A stretch of 64,000 bases of DNA, taken from the NCBI RefSeq assembly GCF_904846675.1, contig NZ_CAJHBT010000001.1, positions 124,001-188,000 of the forward strand. Reading direction: 5' to 3'. The stretch is from Psychrobacter urativorans. GTDB taxonomy: Bacteria > Pseudomonadota > Gammaproteobacteria > Pseudomonadales > Moraxellaceae. The notes beneath the pieces are model-generated. The model had not been told where the DNA came from, ran no database searches, and saw only the letters and a list, made by a program, of their open reading frames with translations. Below, piece by piece: positions 54,203 to 63,640 of this stretch (positions are counted from its first letter, which is position 1; each line of letters begins with the position of its first letter). The translations under genes were made by a program, and so were the position numbers.

Positions 54203-54255
54203 GTGAGCGTTTACATTGATTGTTTCTTTGATACTGTCTGCTTTAAAAACTATTT

Positions 54256-55230
54256 TTATTTACCACCGTCACTGAACTCTTTTAGGGTTTGCTCATACTT
54301 AGCAATTTGCTCGTCATAGCCTTCGATGGTCTCATTAAACTTACTCATTAAATTCTCAAACTCTTGCTGTTGTGTTTGTTTCATTCGCCGCATATCTAAC
54401 GACTGCTGCGCTTCAATTTGTTGCCATACTTGATGCTGTATAATGAGACGTGCTAGCGCGGGGCTTTTAATACTCACGCGTTTAGCGATTTCTGCATGTT
54501 CAAATAGCTCGGGTACTAAGGCTACAATATTGAGCAGTGTATCAGTCTCTTGTGCGCTCAAAGCTTCTGCTTCGGGCTGATACAGTGTTTGCAGAACTTG
54601 CTGATAGCGCTCAATAATTTGCTCCTCAGTTAGCAACTCAGGCTCCCGAGGCTCAAGACTGATGCGTTTTAACACTTCTAAATCACGCTCACCAACTTCA
54701 GTGCTGATATTTATTTCGGCATTAGTTTCCGTATCAGCACTGGCTGAGTTATCAATCGTTACGGTATCAGCGGCTACGGTCGGAGTTTGGGTTGTAAATT
54801 TGGGGTCGGCATTTGCGTCGCCAGCAGTCGTCGAAGTAACAGGGTTAGTGAGTAATGATACGTTATCTTCATCAGCCGCATCAGCCGCTTCTAGCGATTT
54901 ATATTCTGCTTGTAAGCGCCGTTGGAGTCCTTGCATTTGGGTGACATATAATGGTTGTAATTGTGCTATACGCGCGGCGGCAGAGTCACTTTGTGGTGCT
55001 GGTTTATTAGCAGCAGCCCGTTTTTGCTCCGCAGTCTGTTTACGGGTCTGACTGCTATTGTCTTCTGTTGTTGGGTCAGCTTGCTGCTGGCAAGCGCTAA
55101 GTAATAACGCCCCTGTCAACATAGTCGCCAGCAAGGATCTTGTATGCCGTAAATATTTTGGGAATTTTTGGTTAATAATCGCGGCATCGCGTGGGACAGC
55201 ATCGGGCTTTGGTGTTAAAAAATTAAACAT
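54256..55230 (-). CDS. Putative lipoprotein of unknown function
   Basis: A protein of 324 residues from ATG 55230 (an AGGA precedes it; an ATG 12 codons upstream is less likely). A hydrophobic stretch ends in the lipobox LLLSAC with Cys47. The n-region is unusually long, so processing as a lipoprotein is likely but not certain. The mature part is Gln/Ala/Glu/Asp-rich. Residues of about 50-190 look disordered, and the C-terminal 130 residues are helical and coiled-coil-like (QQIEAQQSLDMRRMKQTQQQEFENLM and following). I do not recognise a domain. Confidence 0.68.
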   Translation of the reverse strand: MFNFLTPKPDAVPRDAAIINQKFPKYLRHTRSLLATMLTGALLLSACQQQADPTTEDNSSQTRKQTAEQKRAAANKPAPQSDSAAARIAQLQPLYVTQMQGLQRRLQAEYKSLEAADAADEDNVSLLTNPVTSTTAGDANADPKFTTQTPTVAADTVTIDNSASADTETNAEINISTEVGERDLEVLKRISLEPREPELLTEEQIIERYQQVLQTLYQPEAEALSAQETDTLLNIVALVPELFEHAEIAKRVSIKSPALARLIIQHQVWQQIEAQQSLDMRRMKQTQQQEFENLMSKFNETIEGYDEQIAKYEQTLKEFSDGGK

Positions 55231-55395
55231 CACGGCACAGTTCCTGTTCTGAAAGCTCAGAATCATTTAAAAGCTAAAAATTAAGACTAAGCATTAAAAG
55301 TTTTAGCGGTCGAAGATAATTTATCATAACGGTTATTAAGTGGTCGCTGACAATAAAACTGCAAATGCACTGTCTTTAAATTCGATGTTTATAAA

Positions 55396-55920
55396 CTATA
55401 CATTAATAGTGTTTTTCGTCTGCAAAAATGGGATACATGCCACCAGTAGCTGACAATCTTGCCCACGCTGATAGCGTACGAAATAATCTTGCACCATCCG
55501 CGCTTGCTGCTCGATACCATAATTAAAAAACGGCTTGCCTGCTATTAATACATAGCTATAACGCCTATTAATAAGTGCCCCACGTACGACCTTTAGACCT
55601 TGTTGCAACTGCCAAACGTGGGTCAGCTCATGAATCAACCAGCTTTGCTTATTAATAGACTCCTCACTAAAATCTTCCACCCAATCGGCTGGATTAAAAT
55701 AGATATTACCGTTAGGACTAACGGCATAGTTTTTTAGTACCCACCATGCGGTTTTGAGCTGTACTCTATCAAGCTGAATACTGTCTCCAAATACCGAACG
55801 TGCCAGCGCAATCTCTTTAGCGCTAAGCGGTCGTGACTGTTGCGGATAGACTGGACGGCGTCTAAAAAGAGTGAAATAGCGCTTTTTGATTAGAAACCGT
55901 TTAATGGTGAGCCTTGGCAT
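55396..55920 (-). CDS. HExxH-motif protein, possible zinc metallopeptidase-like (Vgr-related)
   Basis: A 174-residue protein with a basic start (MPRLTIKRFLIKKRYFTLFRRR) and no cleavable signal. The core reads SAKEIALARSVFGDSIQLDRVQLK, then VSPNGNIYFNPADWVEDFSEE and LIHELTHVWQLQQG near residues 91-104. That last segment contains the zinc-binding HExxH and a following Trp-Gln. I recall short proteins with this exact order annotated as Vgr-related in alphaproteobacteria; no type VI gene is nearby. A possible third ligand is Glu in IEQQARMVQDYF. Activity and role are unknown. Confidence 0.65.
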   Translation of the reverse strand: MPRLTIKRFLIKKRYFTLFRRRPVYPQQSRPLSAKEIALARSVFGDSIQLDRVQLKTAWWVLKNYAVSPNGNIYFNPADWVEDFSEESINKQSWLIHELTHVWQLQQGLKVVRGALINRRYSYVLIAGKPFFNYGIEQQARMVQDYFVRYQRGQDCQLLVACIPFLQTKNTINV

Positions 55921-56185
55921 GATGGATTAATCCGTGATTGTTTTTGCGATTTATATTTTTAGTATTATCATACTTGTGACTCTATTTAATATAATTGCAC
56001 TTCTGATATAGCTGCATTATAGATATCAGTTACGCTATAGATAAGGCTTAGGACGCTAAAATATAAGGGACTAGGACATAAGCTGTACACTTACGTGACT
56101 TTTTTTAACGCAATTTTGCGTTAGCCTAGCTTAATCTATTATAAGAATTATTTTAAATGAGCTTATTTTTAATATCGAGAAACTT

Positions 56186-57475
56186 ATGCCGCAACCCTTC
56201 CATGCCGATACGCCCCTTGCCCAGCGCATACGCCCTGCTAGCCTTGATGCTATTATTGGTCAGGCGCATCTCTTAGCGGAGGGTGCGCCGCTACGACGTT
56301 TGGTTGAGCAAGGCCACCTACCTTCTATTATATTACATGGTGAGGCGGGTATTGGCAAAACGACGATTGCGATGCTATTAGCGGATGCGGTTGGACGACC
56401 GTTTCATGCGTTGTCCGCTATTAATACTGGCGTTAAACAATTGAGGGAAGTGCTCGATAGTAAAGACTCGTTAAGCTTTGAGTCACCAGTAGTATTTATT
56501 GATGAGATTCACCGTTTCAACAAAGCCCAGCAAGATGCGCTATTGGGCGCCGTAGAGTCTGGCGATATTACTTTGATTGGGGCAACCACTGAAAACCCTT
56601 CGTTCAGTGTCAACAACGCACTGCTGTCACGTTGCCAAGTCTATCGCTTGCAGCCGCTGACTAGTGATCAAATTGCGGTGGTGCTACAGCGAGCGATTAC
56701 AGAAGACAGTATTCTTAAAAAACTTACTATTGATTTGCAGGCGCAAAAATTTATCAGTGAATTGGCCCATGGCGATGCACGTAAAGCGCTGAATCTATTA
56801 GAGCTTGCCATTCAGACCGCTGATCCAAATCAATCACCCATTATTATCGATGAAGCGTTGATCGGACGAGTGGCACAGACCGCACTGGTACGCTATGACA
56901 AAGATGGTGAGCAGCATTATGATATCGTCTCCGCTCTAATAAAATCAGTGCGCGGCTCCGACCCCGATGCGGCCCTTTACTGGATGGCGCGGATGTTAGT
57001 TGGCGGTGAGCCAGCAGACTTTATTGCACGGCGCTTGGTACTTTTAGCCAGTGAAGACATCGGTAATGCCAACCCTAATGCGCTGCTACTTGCCGATGCT
57101 GCATTGCGTAGTGTGCAATCCATTGGAATGCCGGAGGCGCGTATTATCTTAGGGCAAGTGGTGGTGTACCTGGCTACTAGCGCTAAAAGTAACAGCAGCT
57201 ACAAGGCTATTAATGCGGCCATGAAATTAGCAGAAAAGGACGCCTCGCCAGTACCGCTACATCTGCGTAATGGCGTGACCAAATTGATGCGTAATGAAGG
57301 TTATGGCGTCGGCTACACCTATCCGCATAATTATCCTAACCACTATTACCTACAATCCTATTTGCCAGATAACTTAATAGGCACGCGCTTTTATGAGTTT
57401 GCAGACAATCAGCGTGAGCAGCATAGCAAGCAATTTATGGACTGGTTAAAGACTCAAGCGGCCAGCAATGAATAA
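56186..57475 (+). CDS. rarA: Replication-associated recombination protein RarA (MgsA)
   Basis: A 429-residue AAA+ ATPase acting at stalled replication forks. It shows [20 protein letters not shown] near residues 11-30, Walker [10 protein letters not shown] near 52-60, Walker [20 protein letters not shown] near 103-121, and sensor [17 protein letters not shown] near 134-150. The MgsA-type C-terminal domain ([18 protein letters not shown] and [20 protein letters not shown]) is complete. Length is close to E. coli RarA. In E. coli it follows lolA; here its upstream neighbour is the divergent HExxH gene. No clear terminator follows. Confidence 0.95.
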   Translation: MPQPFHADTPLAQRIRPASLDAIIGQAHLLAEGAPLRRLVEQGHLPSIILHGEAGIGKTTIAMLLADAVGRPFHALSAINTGVKQLREVLDSKDSLSFESPVVFIDEIHRFNKAQQDALLGAVESGDITLIGATTENPSFSVNNALLSRCQVYRLQPLTSDQIAVVLQRAITEDSILKKLTIDLQAQKFISELAHGDARKALNLLELAIQTADPNQSPIIIDEALIGRVAQTALVRYDKDGEQHYDIVSALIKSVRGSDPDAALYWMARMLVGGEPADFIARRLVLLASEDIGNANPNALLLADAALRSVQSIGMPEARIILGQVVVYLATSAKSNSSYKAINAAMKLAEKDASPVPLHLRNGVTKLMRNEGYGVGYTYPHNYPNHYYLQSYLPDNLIGTRFYEFADNQREQHSKQFMDWLKTQAASNE

Positions 57476-57894
57476 GCCAGCCTTATCTATCTTAACTCAA
57501 TCAGATATAACGCCCATCATTAATAGTAGTTATTAGTAGTTATTTATAGTACCGATCACTTAGTACCCATCACTATTTTTCGAATTATTAGACGCGATGG
57601 TGTAGGAATGAGGCAGCACAACCGTGCAAAAACCGTTAAAATAACGGGCCGGTTATAATAAGAGTGGTATCAAAGTGAGAGTCTGATGTTATAGCGTAAT
57701 ATGCGTTTAATTCAGTATTAATATTAAATGAGATGTGAACTAATGCCATGTGATAAAGGCCACATTTAAACAAACGATTTACTTTAATTACTGGGCTCTA
57801 CAGACCATTGCACCCACTACTGTTACAATGGACAGACCCCTTCTTATATATCACTTATTCCCTTCTAATAAATAATAAAATATTGAGACCTACT
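57476..57894. other. Intergenic region upstream of ribBX
   Basis: About 420 bases with a small hairpin CCGTTA-aaa-TAACGG at 57633-57647. I looked for the conserved FMN riboswitch core and did not find it. Nothing coding is apparent. The ribBX promoter is presumably here. Confidence 0.45.
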
Positions 57895-59010
57895 ATGAGT
57901 TTAAATACTGTTCCTGAAATCATCGACGACATTCGTGCCGGCAAAATGGTCATTCTAATGGATGATGAAGATCGCGAAAATGAAGGCGATATCATCATGG
58001 CGGCAACCCATGTGCGCCCCGAAGACATTAACTTTATGATTACCCACGCGCGCGGGTTAGTCTGCTTAACATTATCCGAAGCACGCTGCCAACAGCTGGC
58101 GTTGCCACTGATGTCTGATCATAACGAAGCTAAATTTAGTACCAACTTTACAGTCTCCATCGAAGCCGCTGAAGGCGTAACCACTGGTATCTCAGCGGCA
58201 GATCGCGCTCGTACCGTTCAAGCGGCGGTCGCATCATCTGCGAAACCTGCAGATATCGTGCAGCCGGGCCATATCTTCCCCATTATGGCAAAAAATGGTG
58301 GCGTATTACACCGTGCCGGACACACCGAAGCAGGTTGTGACTTAGCCCGCCTTGCGGGTCTTGAGCCAGCAGCGGTCATTGTTGAGGTTATCAATGCCGA
58401 TGGCACCATGGCGCGCCGTGATGACCTCGAGATATTTGCAAAAGAGCACGGTATTAAAATAGGTACTATCGCTGATTTAATTAACTACCGTATTGCCAAT
58501 GAACAAACGGTTGAAGAAGTAGAATCTCGTCCTTTTGAAACTGAACACGGTACTTTCACTTTGTACCGTTTTCGCGAGTATGGCGCAGATGAGACCCATT
58601 TAGCGTTAGTCAAAGGCGATGTTAGCGCGGGCGTCAGTACCGTCCGTGTGCACGGATTTCATCCATTACGTGATCTGTTTGCCGCTAAAAACGTCACCAC
58701 TGGACGTAGCAATTGGAGCGTGCAGTCTGCCCTAGAAGAAATCAACGACTCAGAACGTGGCGTGTTGGTTTGGATTGGAAATCACCAACCGATTGATTTA
58801 GGGCAAGCTTTAGATAAAGCCGCAGACAATGATGAGTCACTCTCCACCATTACTCAGCAGCCCTATCGCAGCATTGGCGTCGGCGCGCAGATTTTACGGC
58901 ATTTAGGCGTACGCGATATGCGTCTATTGTCCTCGCCAATGAAATTTTACGCCTTATCAGGCTTCGACTTAAACGTCGTAGAATTTGTTCATTCCCCTAA
59001 GGAAAAATAG
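57895..59010 (+). CDS. ribB: 3,4-dihydroxy-2-butanone 4-phosphate synthase fused to degenerate GTP cyclohydrolase II-like domain (RibBX)
   Basis: A 371-residue fusion. The N-terminal RibB domain is intact: DDEDRENEGDIIMAA near residues 22-36, FMITHARGLVCL near 45-56, HIFPIMAKNGGVLHRAGHTEA near 124-144 and the closing GTMARRDDL near 164-172. It makes the four-carbon riboflavin precursor from ribulose-5-P. The C-terminal half resembles RibA (VRVHGFHPLRDLF, then RSIGVGAQILRHLGVRDMRLLSSP) but lacks the three zinc cysteines and the RQEGRGIGL catalytic loop, so it should not hydrolyse GTP. This is the known RibBX variant. The start is ATG 57895; an upstream ATG at 57808 adds 29 unrelated codons. 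Confidence 0.92.
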   Translation: MSLNTVPEIIDDIRAGKMVILMDDEDRENEGDIIMAATHVRPEDINFMITHARGLVCLTLSEARCQQLALPLMSDHNEAKFSTNFTVSIEAAEGVTTGISAADRARTVQAAVASSAKPADIVQPGHIFPIMAKNGGVLHRAGHTEAGCDLARLAGLEPAAVIVEVINADGTMARRDDLEIFAKEHGIKIGTIADLINYRIANEQTVEEVESRPFETEHGTFTLYRFREYGADETHLALVKGDVSAGVSTVRVHGFHPLRDLFAAKNVTTGRSNWSVQSALEEINDSERGVLVWIGNHQPIDLGQALDKAADNDESLSTITQQPYRSIGVGAQILRHLGVRDMRLLSSPMKFYALSGFDLNVVEFVHSPKEK

Positions 59011-59060
59011 TGCTATCTAAGTAATTGGGCTACTTTTCTAAAAGCGACCCATTAATTTAT

Positions 59061-59118
59061 AAAAGCCGATAAAAAAGGCGCCCTAACATTAATTAGCGTG
59101 CCTTTTTTATCGGCTTTT
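59061..59118. terminator. Bidirectional terminator after ribBX
   Basis: A stem of about 24 bp starting AAAAGCCGATAAAAAAGGC with its complement, with two mismatches near the loop, between convergent genes. Confidence 0.92.
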
Positions 59119-59166
59119 ATATTTGATTTATCATCCAAAACTAAATAAGTTAAATAACGAAAACAT

Positions 59167-59667
59167 TTAGAGTTCAGGGGTATGCCCGACCTTTTCTTCT
59201 AATTCCAGCAGGCGAGCACGCTCATCTTCTGTCCACGGAAGTTTATCTTTGCCATCGCTATCTAAACGCACGACAACAGCTTCGGCAGTCGCTACTAGCT
59301 CTTGCTGCGCGCAGCTATAATAACTGTATTCCATCACTATGCTGGTGGTACCCAAGCGCTGACAGCGTACCCCCAATAATAAAGTATCGGGATAGGTCAC
59401 TGGACGCAGATACTGACAGCTAGACTGCGCCAGTACGGTTACCATACTGCCATCGAACATACCCAGCGCCTGTAAATAGGCGATACGCGCGGACTCAGCA
59501 TAACGATAATAGACCACATTATTCAGATGGCTAAAGGCATCCATCTCGCCCCAATGAATAGGCTGGTTATGAATCACTGGATAATGCGCCAATGCATCGG
59601 GAGCTTCAGGGCTGTCTGTAGCTGACATGGATGCGATTGGGTCTAAGCTGTTTTTATTATCGGTCAT
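59167..59667 (-). CDS. Hotdog-fold acyl-CoA thioesterase (YbgC / 4HBT family)
   Basis: A 166-residue single hotdog-domain thioesterase. The 4HBT active-site segment is IHWGEMDAFSHLNNVVYYRYAESARIAYL near residues 36-64, where Asp and the HxxN motif are standard for the family. The first 28 residues (Ser/Asp/Ala-rich) are a non-conserved extension. It would hydrolyse an acyl-CoA; the chain specificity cannot be read. Its start lies 54 bases downstream of the hemX stop on the same strand, so it may be expressed with the hem genes. Confidence 0.85.
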   Translation of the reverse strand: MTDNKNSLDPIASMSATDSPEAPDALAHYPVIHNQPIHWGEMDAFSHLNNVVYYRYAESARIAYLQALGMFDGSMVTVLAQSSCQYLRPVTYPDTLLLGVRCQRLGTTSIVMEYSYYSCAQQELVATAEAVVVRLDSDGKDKLPWTEDERARLLELEEKVGHTPEL

Positions 59668-59721
59668 AAGTTTCCTACCTGATTGATTATTATGTTTTTA
59701 TAATATTCTTTATTTTTCATA

Positions 59722-60648
59722 CTAAATTTTTGGCTGATCCAAAATCTGCGTGGTCAATAATGGCGTAAGGATTGGGGTACTAGCAATCAGCTTATCTAAC
59801 CATGTAATCACTTCTGGAACATTCTCTGGCGCTTCCATGGTTGCGATCTTGTTTTGCTTAGTAGTTACAGCTGCCGTGTCTGATGGTTTAGACGGTACTG
59901 GTGTCTTATTTTTCAGTATAGTAGCCGAACCTGTTATTAGCGTTTGTAGCTGATTTCGTGCTTGGCGTAAATAGCTGGTCAACTGGTCTTGCTCACGCAT
60001 ATTGCTGGCTTGGCTGGCTAAATTCAGAATCATAATGACTTCATGGATGGTCAGCTGGCGGCGGGTTAGTGCCGTATTACTGCTACCTATACGATCATGG
60101 CTGTGCAAAAACTCTTGGATATTTTGGATAGCGATATTTTGTAGTTGCCAAGGACTAGGCTGAGCACTCTGCGCTTGCAGACGTTCAATATCTTCGGCCA
60201 AGCTTTGTTTAATCACAATAGTCAGCGCAGGAGCAATCTCATTATTACTTTGTGACAGCTGCCACTGTAAGCCGCGTAATAAATCAATCGCTGCCTTATA
60301 ATCATTATCAACCAGTAATCTATCCGCCGCTTTATTTTGAATCCGTAATAAATCCAGCTGGTTTTGCGCTTGGCTACTAATCTCTGTACTCGGCTGCGGA
60401 ACTGACTGCTGACTGATGGCAAAAAGACGATCATCCATCTCATTAAGCCGCGTAACGACTTGCTCATTGCTCTTCAAACGCTCATTAACTTGATTTTGAA
60501 AGCGCTGCTGACTGACATATAGCAATAATAATGCGGCAATAAGCAGTACAATAAGTATCCACTGCAAACGCATTAATAAAATACTGGCTTGCCGGCGCTG
60601 CTGTCCCGCAGTGGGTGCAGTAGATGACGGCTTAGATTCGGTTGACAT
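59722..60648 (-). CDS. hemX: HemX-like protein (uroporphyrinogen-III C-methyltransferase family, PF04375-type)
   Basis: A 308-residue membrane-anchored protein. A Ser/Thr/Gln-rich cytoplasmic start is followed by one transmembrane helix (about residues 29-46) and a periplasmic coiled-coil stretch (RFQNQVNERLKSNEQVVTRLNEMDDRLF). The helical HemX domain follows, with LLVDNDYKAAIDLLRGLQWQL. Despite the family name there is no methyltransferase motif, and the biochemical role of HemX is unresolved. It sits in the hemC-hemD-hemX order found in Pseudomonas and enterobacteria, 103 bases after hemD. There is no HemY gene after it; a thioesterase gene takes that place. Confidence 0.85.
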   Translation of the reverse strand: MSTESKPSSTAPTAGQQRRQASILLMRLQWILIVLLIAALLLLYVSQQRFQNQVNERLKSNEQVVTRLNEMDDRLFAISQQSVPQPSTEISSQAQNQLDLLRIQNKAADRLLVDNDYKAAIDLLRGLQWQLSQSNNEIAPALTIVIKQSLAEDIERLQAQSAQPSPWQLQNIAIQNIQEFLHSHDRIGSSNTALTRRQLTIHEVIMILNLASQASNMREQDQLTSYLRQARNQLQTLITGSATILKNKTPVPSKPSDTAAVTTKQNKIATMEAPENVPEVITWLDKLIASTPILTPLLTTQILDQPKI

Positions 60649-60751
60649 AAAGCAGCACCGTTATTAATAGATTGAAATATAGTTAAAAATGAACTATTGC
60701 TAACATTTATGGTTGCATTGTTAGTCGTTTTTTGGCTTCATTATTAAACCT

Positions 60752-61666
60752 TTATAGCTTGATTAAATCGTCGCTCGACTGAATCGCCGCTAAAATCGTT
60801 TCGGGTGCAAGGTCTTCTACTCGCCAATAGCTAAGCTGCTGGTCCGCAACCATATCAGCCAAACGTGCACCCAATACCACGTAACTAAAATCTGCTAGCG
60901 TAAGTGGTACGCCAGCTTTTGAATTTAGATTTGAATTTGACTCAAAAGAATGCGCTTGCTTAACCACGATTTGCCAATGCTCAAAGGCTGTGCCGCTGCT
61001 GATGACTACGATAGGTTTTGGTTGTTGAAGCTGCGACAATTGTAGTTTAGATGCCATATTAAATTGCTGTCGCCACTGCTGATATCGCGCTCTTGCTGCC
61101 TCTGGCATGGTACGTTCATACCAAGCGATGCTATCAATATGTACACCGCGTGCCTGTAGGGTATCGACCAATAGCCGCCGACCACCAAGACCGCGCCATA
61201 CCAGCAGTTTATCACCTACTTGTAGACTTTCAATTTCAGGCATAGCCAGCATACCTTCATTATTAGCAATAGTAGGCTGCAGCACGTCATAGAAGTTGGT
61301 CGATAGCTCAGCATCGTTCAATACCGTAGCGGTCGCCTCACCAACAGCGATTAAGTGACTCGGTGCTTTCGCCGAATCAGCTACTGATTTATTATTAACG
61401 TCCTGAGTCTTATTGTCGTTTATAAGCGATTGCCAGACTGCCAACCCTGAAGCCGCCGCCGTCGGACTGACGATAACCAGTGCTTGATAATCACCTGTCA
61501 GCCATTGACGCATCAACTGCATATCAGAAGTGCTCACCGCTCGCGGCTGCAGTGCCAACATCGGTATATCAACCACCGTAAACCCTGCCGTTTGTAGATG
61601 GCAGGTCAATGGCGCGGCCCGCTCAATAGGACGCGTATTAATAATCACTGGCAACGATAAAGACAT
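60752..61666 (-). CDS. hemD: Uroporphyrinogen-III synthase HemD
   Basis: A 304-residue enzyme that closes and inverts ring D of hydroxymethylbilane. HemD is poorly conserved, but the start VIINTRPIERAAPLTCHLQTAGFTVVDIPMLAL, VIVSPTAAASGLAVW near residue 65 and LVWRGLGGRRLLVDTLQARGVHIDSIAWYERTMP near 154-187 fit the two-lobe family. VVISSGTAFEHW near 221-232 also fits. It is longer than E. coli HemD (246) through insertions near residues 85-100 and 240-255. Lying between hemC and hemX supports the call strongly. Confidence 0.9.
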   Translation of the reverse strand: MSLSLPVIINTRPIERAAPLTCHLQTAGFTVVDIPMLALQPRAVSTSDMQLMRQWLTGDYQALVIVSPTAAASGLAVWQSLINDNKTQDVNNKSVADSAKAPSHLIAVGEATATVLNDAELSTNFYDVLQPTIANNEGMLAMPEIESLQVGDKLLVWRGLGGRRLLVDTLQARGVHIDSIAWYERTMPEAARARYQQWRQQFNMASKLQLSQLQQPKPIVVISSGTAFEHWQIVVKQAHSFESNSNLNSKAGVPLTLADFSYVVLGARLADMVADQQLSYWRVEDLAPETILAAIQSSDDLIKL

Positions 61667-61729
61667 AAATATACCACTGTATAAAGCTCATGAAATTAAA
61701 GTAATGAAAAACAGTTATCCGTTAATTGC

Positions 61730-62779
61730 TTATTCTTCAGGATGATAAATCGCTGCTAAAATCGCACCAGCACCATCGGCAAGCAGCATTTTAGCAACGT
61801 CAATACCCAACTGATTGGCTTGCACTTCTCGCTCGGCTTGGCTACCACTTAAAGTGATACGTTTTTCAGATTTTAGCAGCTCGCTACCATCCGCCTGACC
61901 GACCCGACCGCGTAACCACAACATATTACCCGCGTCATTATTTTCTATATAGTTGTTGTTAGGGGCACTGTTTTCGGTGCTCTCATTGTTAGCATCGGGC
62001 TTATGTAATACTGCGTAAGCAGCAATTGGAACTTGGCAACCACCTTCTAAATGGCGATTTAAAGCACGCTCAGCAATTAGACGAATACGCGCTTTATCAT
62101 CATTCAGCGGCGCTAGTAATGCCAATATCTCAGCATCACCTTCGCGACATTCAATCGCCAATGCGCCTTGCCCAACAGCTGGCAGGCAAGTATCAATATC
62201 TAATTCACCGCGAATCCGCTCGTCAAGCTCAATACGCTGTAGACCACTGGTCGCCAAAATAATCGCATCGTACTCGCCTGCATCTAATTTGCCCAAGCGC
62301 GTGCCAACGTTACCGCGTAAAGTTTTGATTTGTAGGTCTGGACGATGTGCCTTAATTTGACACTGACGGCGCAGACTTGAAGTGCCAACGACCGCGCCTT
62401 GTGGTAGCTCATCGATATTATTATAAGTGTTAGACACAAACGCATCTGTCGGCGAGGCGCGCTTGCAATAGACTCCCAACATTAAGCCCTCAGGCAACTG
62501 CATAGGCACATCTTTTAACGAGTGCACGGCAATATCTGCTTGATTATCATATAACGCCTGCTCAAGCTCTTTTACAAACAAACCCTTGCCACCGATTTTT
62601 GCTAAGGGAGTGTCCAAAATTTTGTCACCCTTAGTGACAATTTTTAGTAGGTTAATCGTCAACTCTGGGTACAACTCCGACAGACGGTCACGAATGTGTT
62701 CAGCTTGCCATAATGCCAATGGGCTTTGGCGAGTAGCGATGTTTAAAGTGGTTAAAGCAGGTTGCGGTATGGTGCTCAT
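61730..62779 (-). CDS. hemC: Hydroxymethylbilane synthase HemC
   Basis: A 349-residue porphobilinogen deaminase. [17 protein letters not shown] near residues 17-33, [10 protein letters not shown] and [18 protein letters not shown] near 83-100 (catalytic Asp) are complete. [18 protein letters not shown] and the dipyrromethane cofactor Cys in [13 protein letters not shown] near 246-258 are also present. The C-terminal domain carries an Asn/Glu-rich insertion near 265-285. First hem gene of the run, preceded by algR; the arrangement algR-hemC-hemD-hemX is shared with Pseudomonas. Confidence 0.96.
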   Translation of the reverse strand: MSTIPQPALTTLNIATRQSPLALWQAEHIRDRLSELYPELTINLLKIVTKGDKILDTPLAKIGGKGLFVKELEQALYDNQADIAVHSLKDVPMQLPEGLMLGVYCKRASPTDAFVSNTYNNIDELPQGAVVGTSSLRRQCQIKAHRPDLQIKTLRGNVGTRLGKLDAGEYDAIILATSGLQRIELDERIRGELDIDTCLPAVGQGALAIECREGDAEILALLAPLNDDKARIRLIAERALNRHLEGGCQVPIAAYAVLHKPDANNESTENSAPNNNYIENNDAGNMLWLRGRVGQADGSELLKSEKRITLSGSQAEREVQANQLGIDVAKMLLADGAGAILAAIYHPEE

Positions 62780-62829
62780 AAGTGGCCTCAGTAAGGTTGG
62801 TGCTATAGGATTTTGCTATACAGGGACGC

Positions 62830-62862
62830 AAAAAAACACCCCTATTTAAGCATAAATAAGGG
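62830..62862 (-). terminator. Terminator after algR
   Basis: On the minus strand CCCTTATTTA pairs with TAAATAGGGG (one wobble) across four bases and is followed by TGTTTTTTT. It separates algR from hemC, implying hemC has its own promoter or is only partly read through. Confidence 0.8.
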
Positions 62863-62902
62863 TTTTAAGATATGGGCGGTTTAGTAGACCTTAAGCTTTT
62901 GG

Positions 62903-63640
62903 CTACACACTTTGGATTTTATCCCGTAGCGCTGACAAGTGGCGACGACTAACCGATAAGGTCTCATCAATACCCTTAAAGCACACTTGGTATTGACCAG
63001 GATCGATAGTCTCTAAGAAATCCAAATAGCTTAAATTAATAAGGGCATTACGATGAACGCGGAATAGTCGCGCTCCAAATTCTTGTTCTAGCTCTTTTAA
63101 GGTCTCATCAATCAGTACAAAGCCGTTTTTATGACGAACTTTGACATACTTTTGATCCGCAGTACAATAATAAATATCTGTCAGCTTTATCAACTCAACA
63201 CCGCGATGCGTACGCGCAGCTATATGCTCACGAATGGGTCGCGCTGTCGGATCTTCTAGCTTACGAATTTCATTCAGTTGCGCCGCATTGAGGCTTTTCG
63301 CTTTGCCTAACGCCTCTAGCAGCTCATCTTTATTGGCAGGCTTCAATAAATAACCAACCGCATTGGCCTTAAAGGCGGCAATCGCATAATGATCATAAGC
63401 GGTGACGAAGATAATCGCTGGTGGATGCTCAAGCTCATTCAAGGCAGTAGCACAGCGCACCCCGTCCATCTCCGGCATACGAATATCGAGCAAGATCACA
63501 TCTGGCTGCTGCGTTTTTACCGCAATAATAGCTTCAGCGCCAGTCGTTGCCTGTGCAACCACCTCATGACCTGACTCTTGCACAATTCTGACCAAACGCT
63601 CACGGGCCAATGGCTCATCATCACAAACTACAATCCGCAT
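62903..63640 (-). CDS. algR: LytTR-family response regulator AlgR
   Basis: A 245-residue response regulator. The receiver domain starts RIVVCDDEPLARERLVRIV, with phospho-acceptor Asp54 in VILLDIRMPEMDGVRCA and the Lys in GYLLKPANKDEL near 104. The C-terminal LytTR DNA-binding domain has KLTDIYYCTADQKYVKVRHKNGFVLIDETLKELEQEFG and the closing FRVHRNALINLSYL. The neighbourhood with hemC supports AlgR, which in Pseudomonas controls alginate, type IV pili and other virulence functions. A sensor gene (algZ/fimS) is not found in the 360 bases left upstream. Confidence 0.9.
   Translation of the reverse strand: MRIVVCDDEPLARERLVRIVQESGHEVVAQATTGAEAIIAVKTQQPDVILLDIRMPEMDGVRCATALNELEHPPAIIFVTAYDHYAIAAFKANAVGYLLKPANKDELLEALGKAKSLNAAQLNEIRKLEDPTARPIREHIAARTHRGVELIKLTDIYYCTADQKYVKVRHKNGFVLIDETLKELEQEFGARLFRVHRNALINLSYLDFLETIDPGQYQVCFKGIDETLSVSRRHLSALRDKIQSV

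Noticed and set aside
57580..57700. FMN riboswitch upstream of ribBX
   Set aside because: The conserved junction sequences could not be found; only a small CCGTTA hairpin is present.
57808..57894. 29-codon upstream extension of ribBX
   Set aside because: The extra residues match nothing in RibB, and MSLNTVPEI at 57895 is the normal family start.
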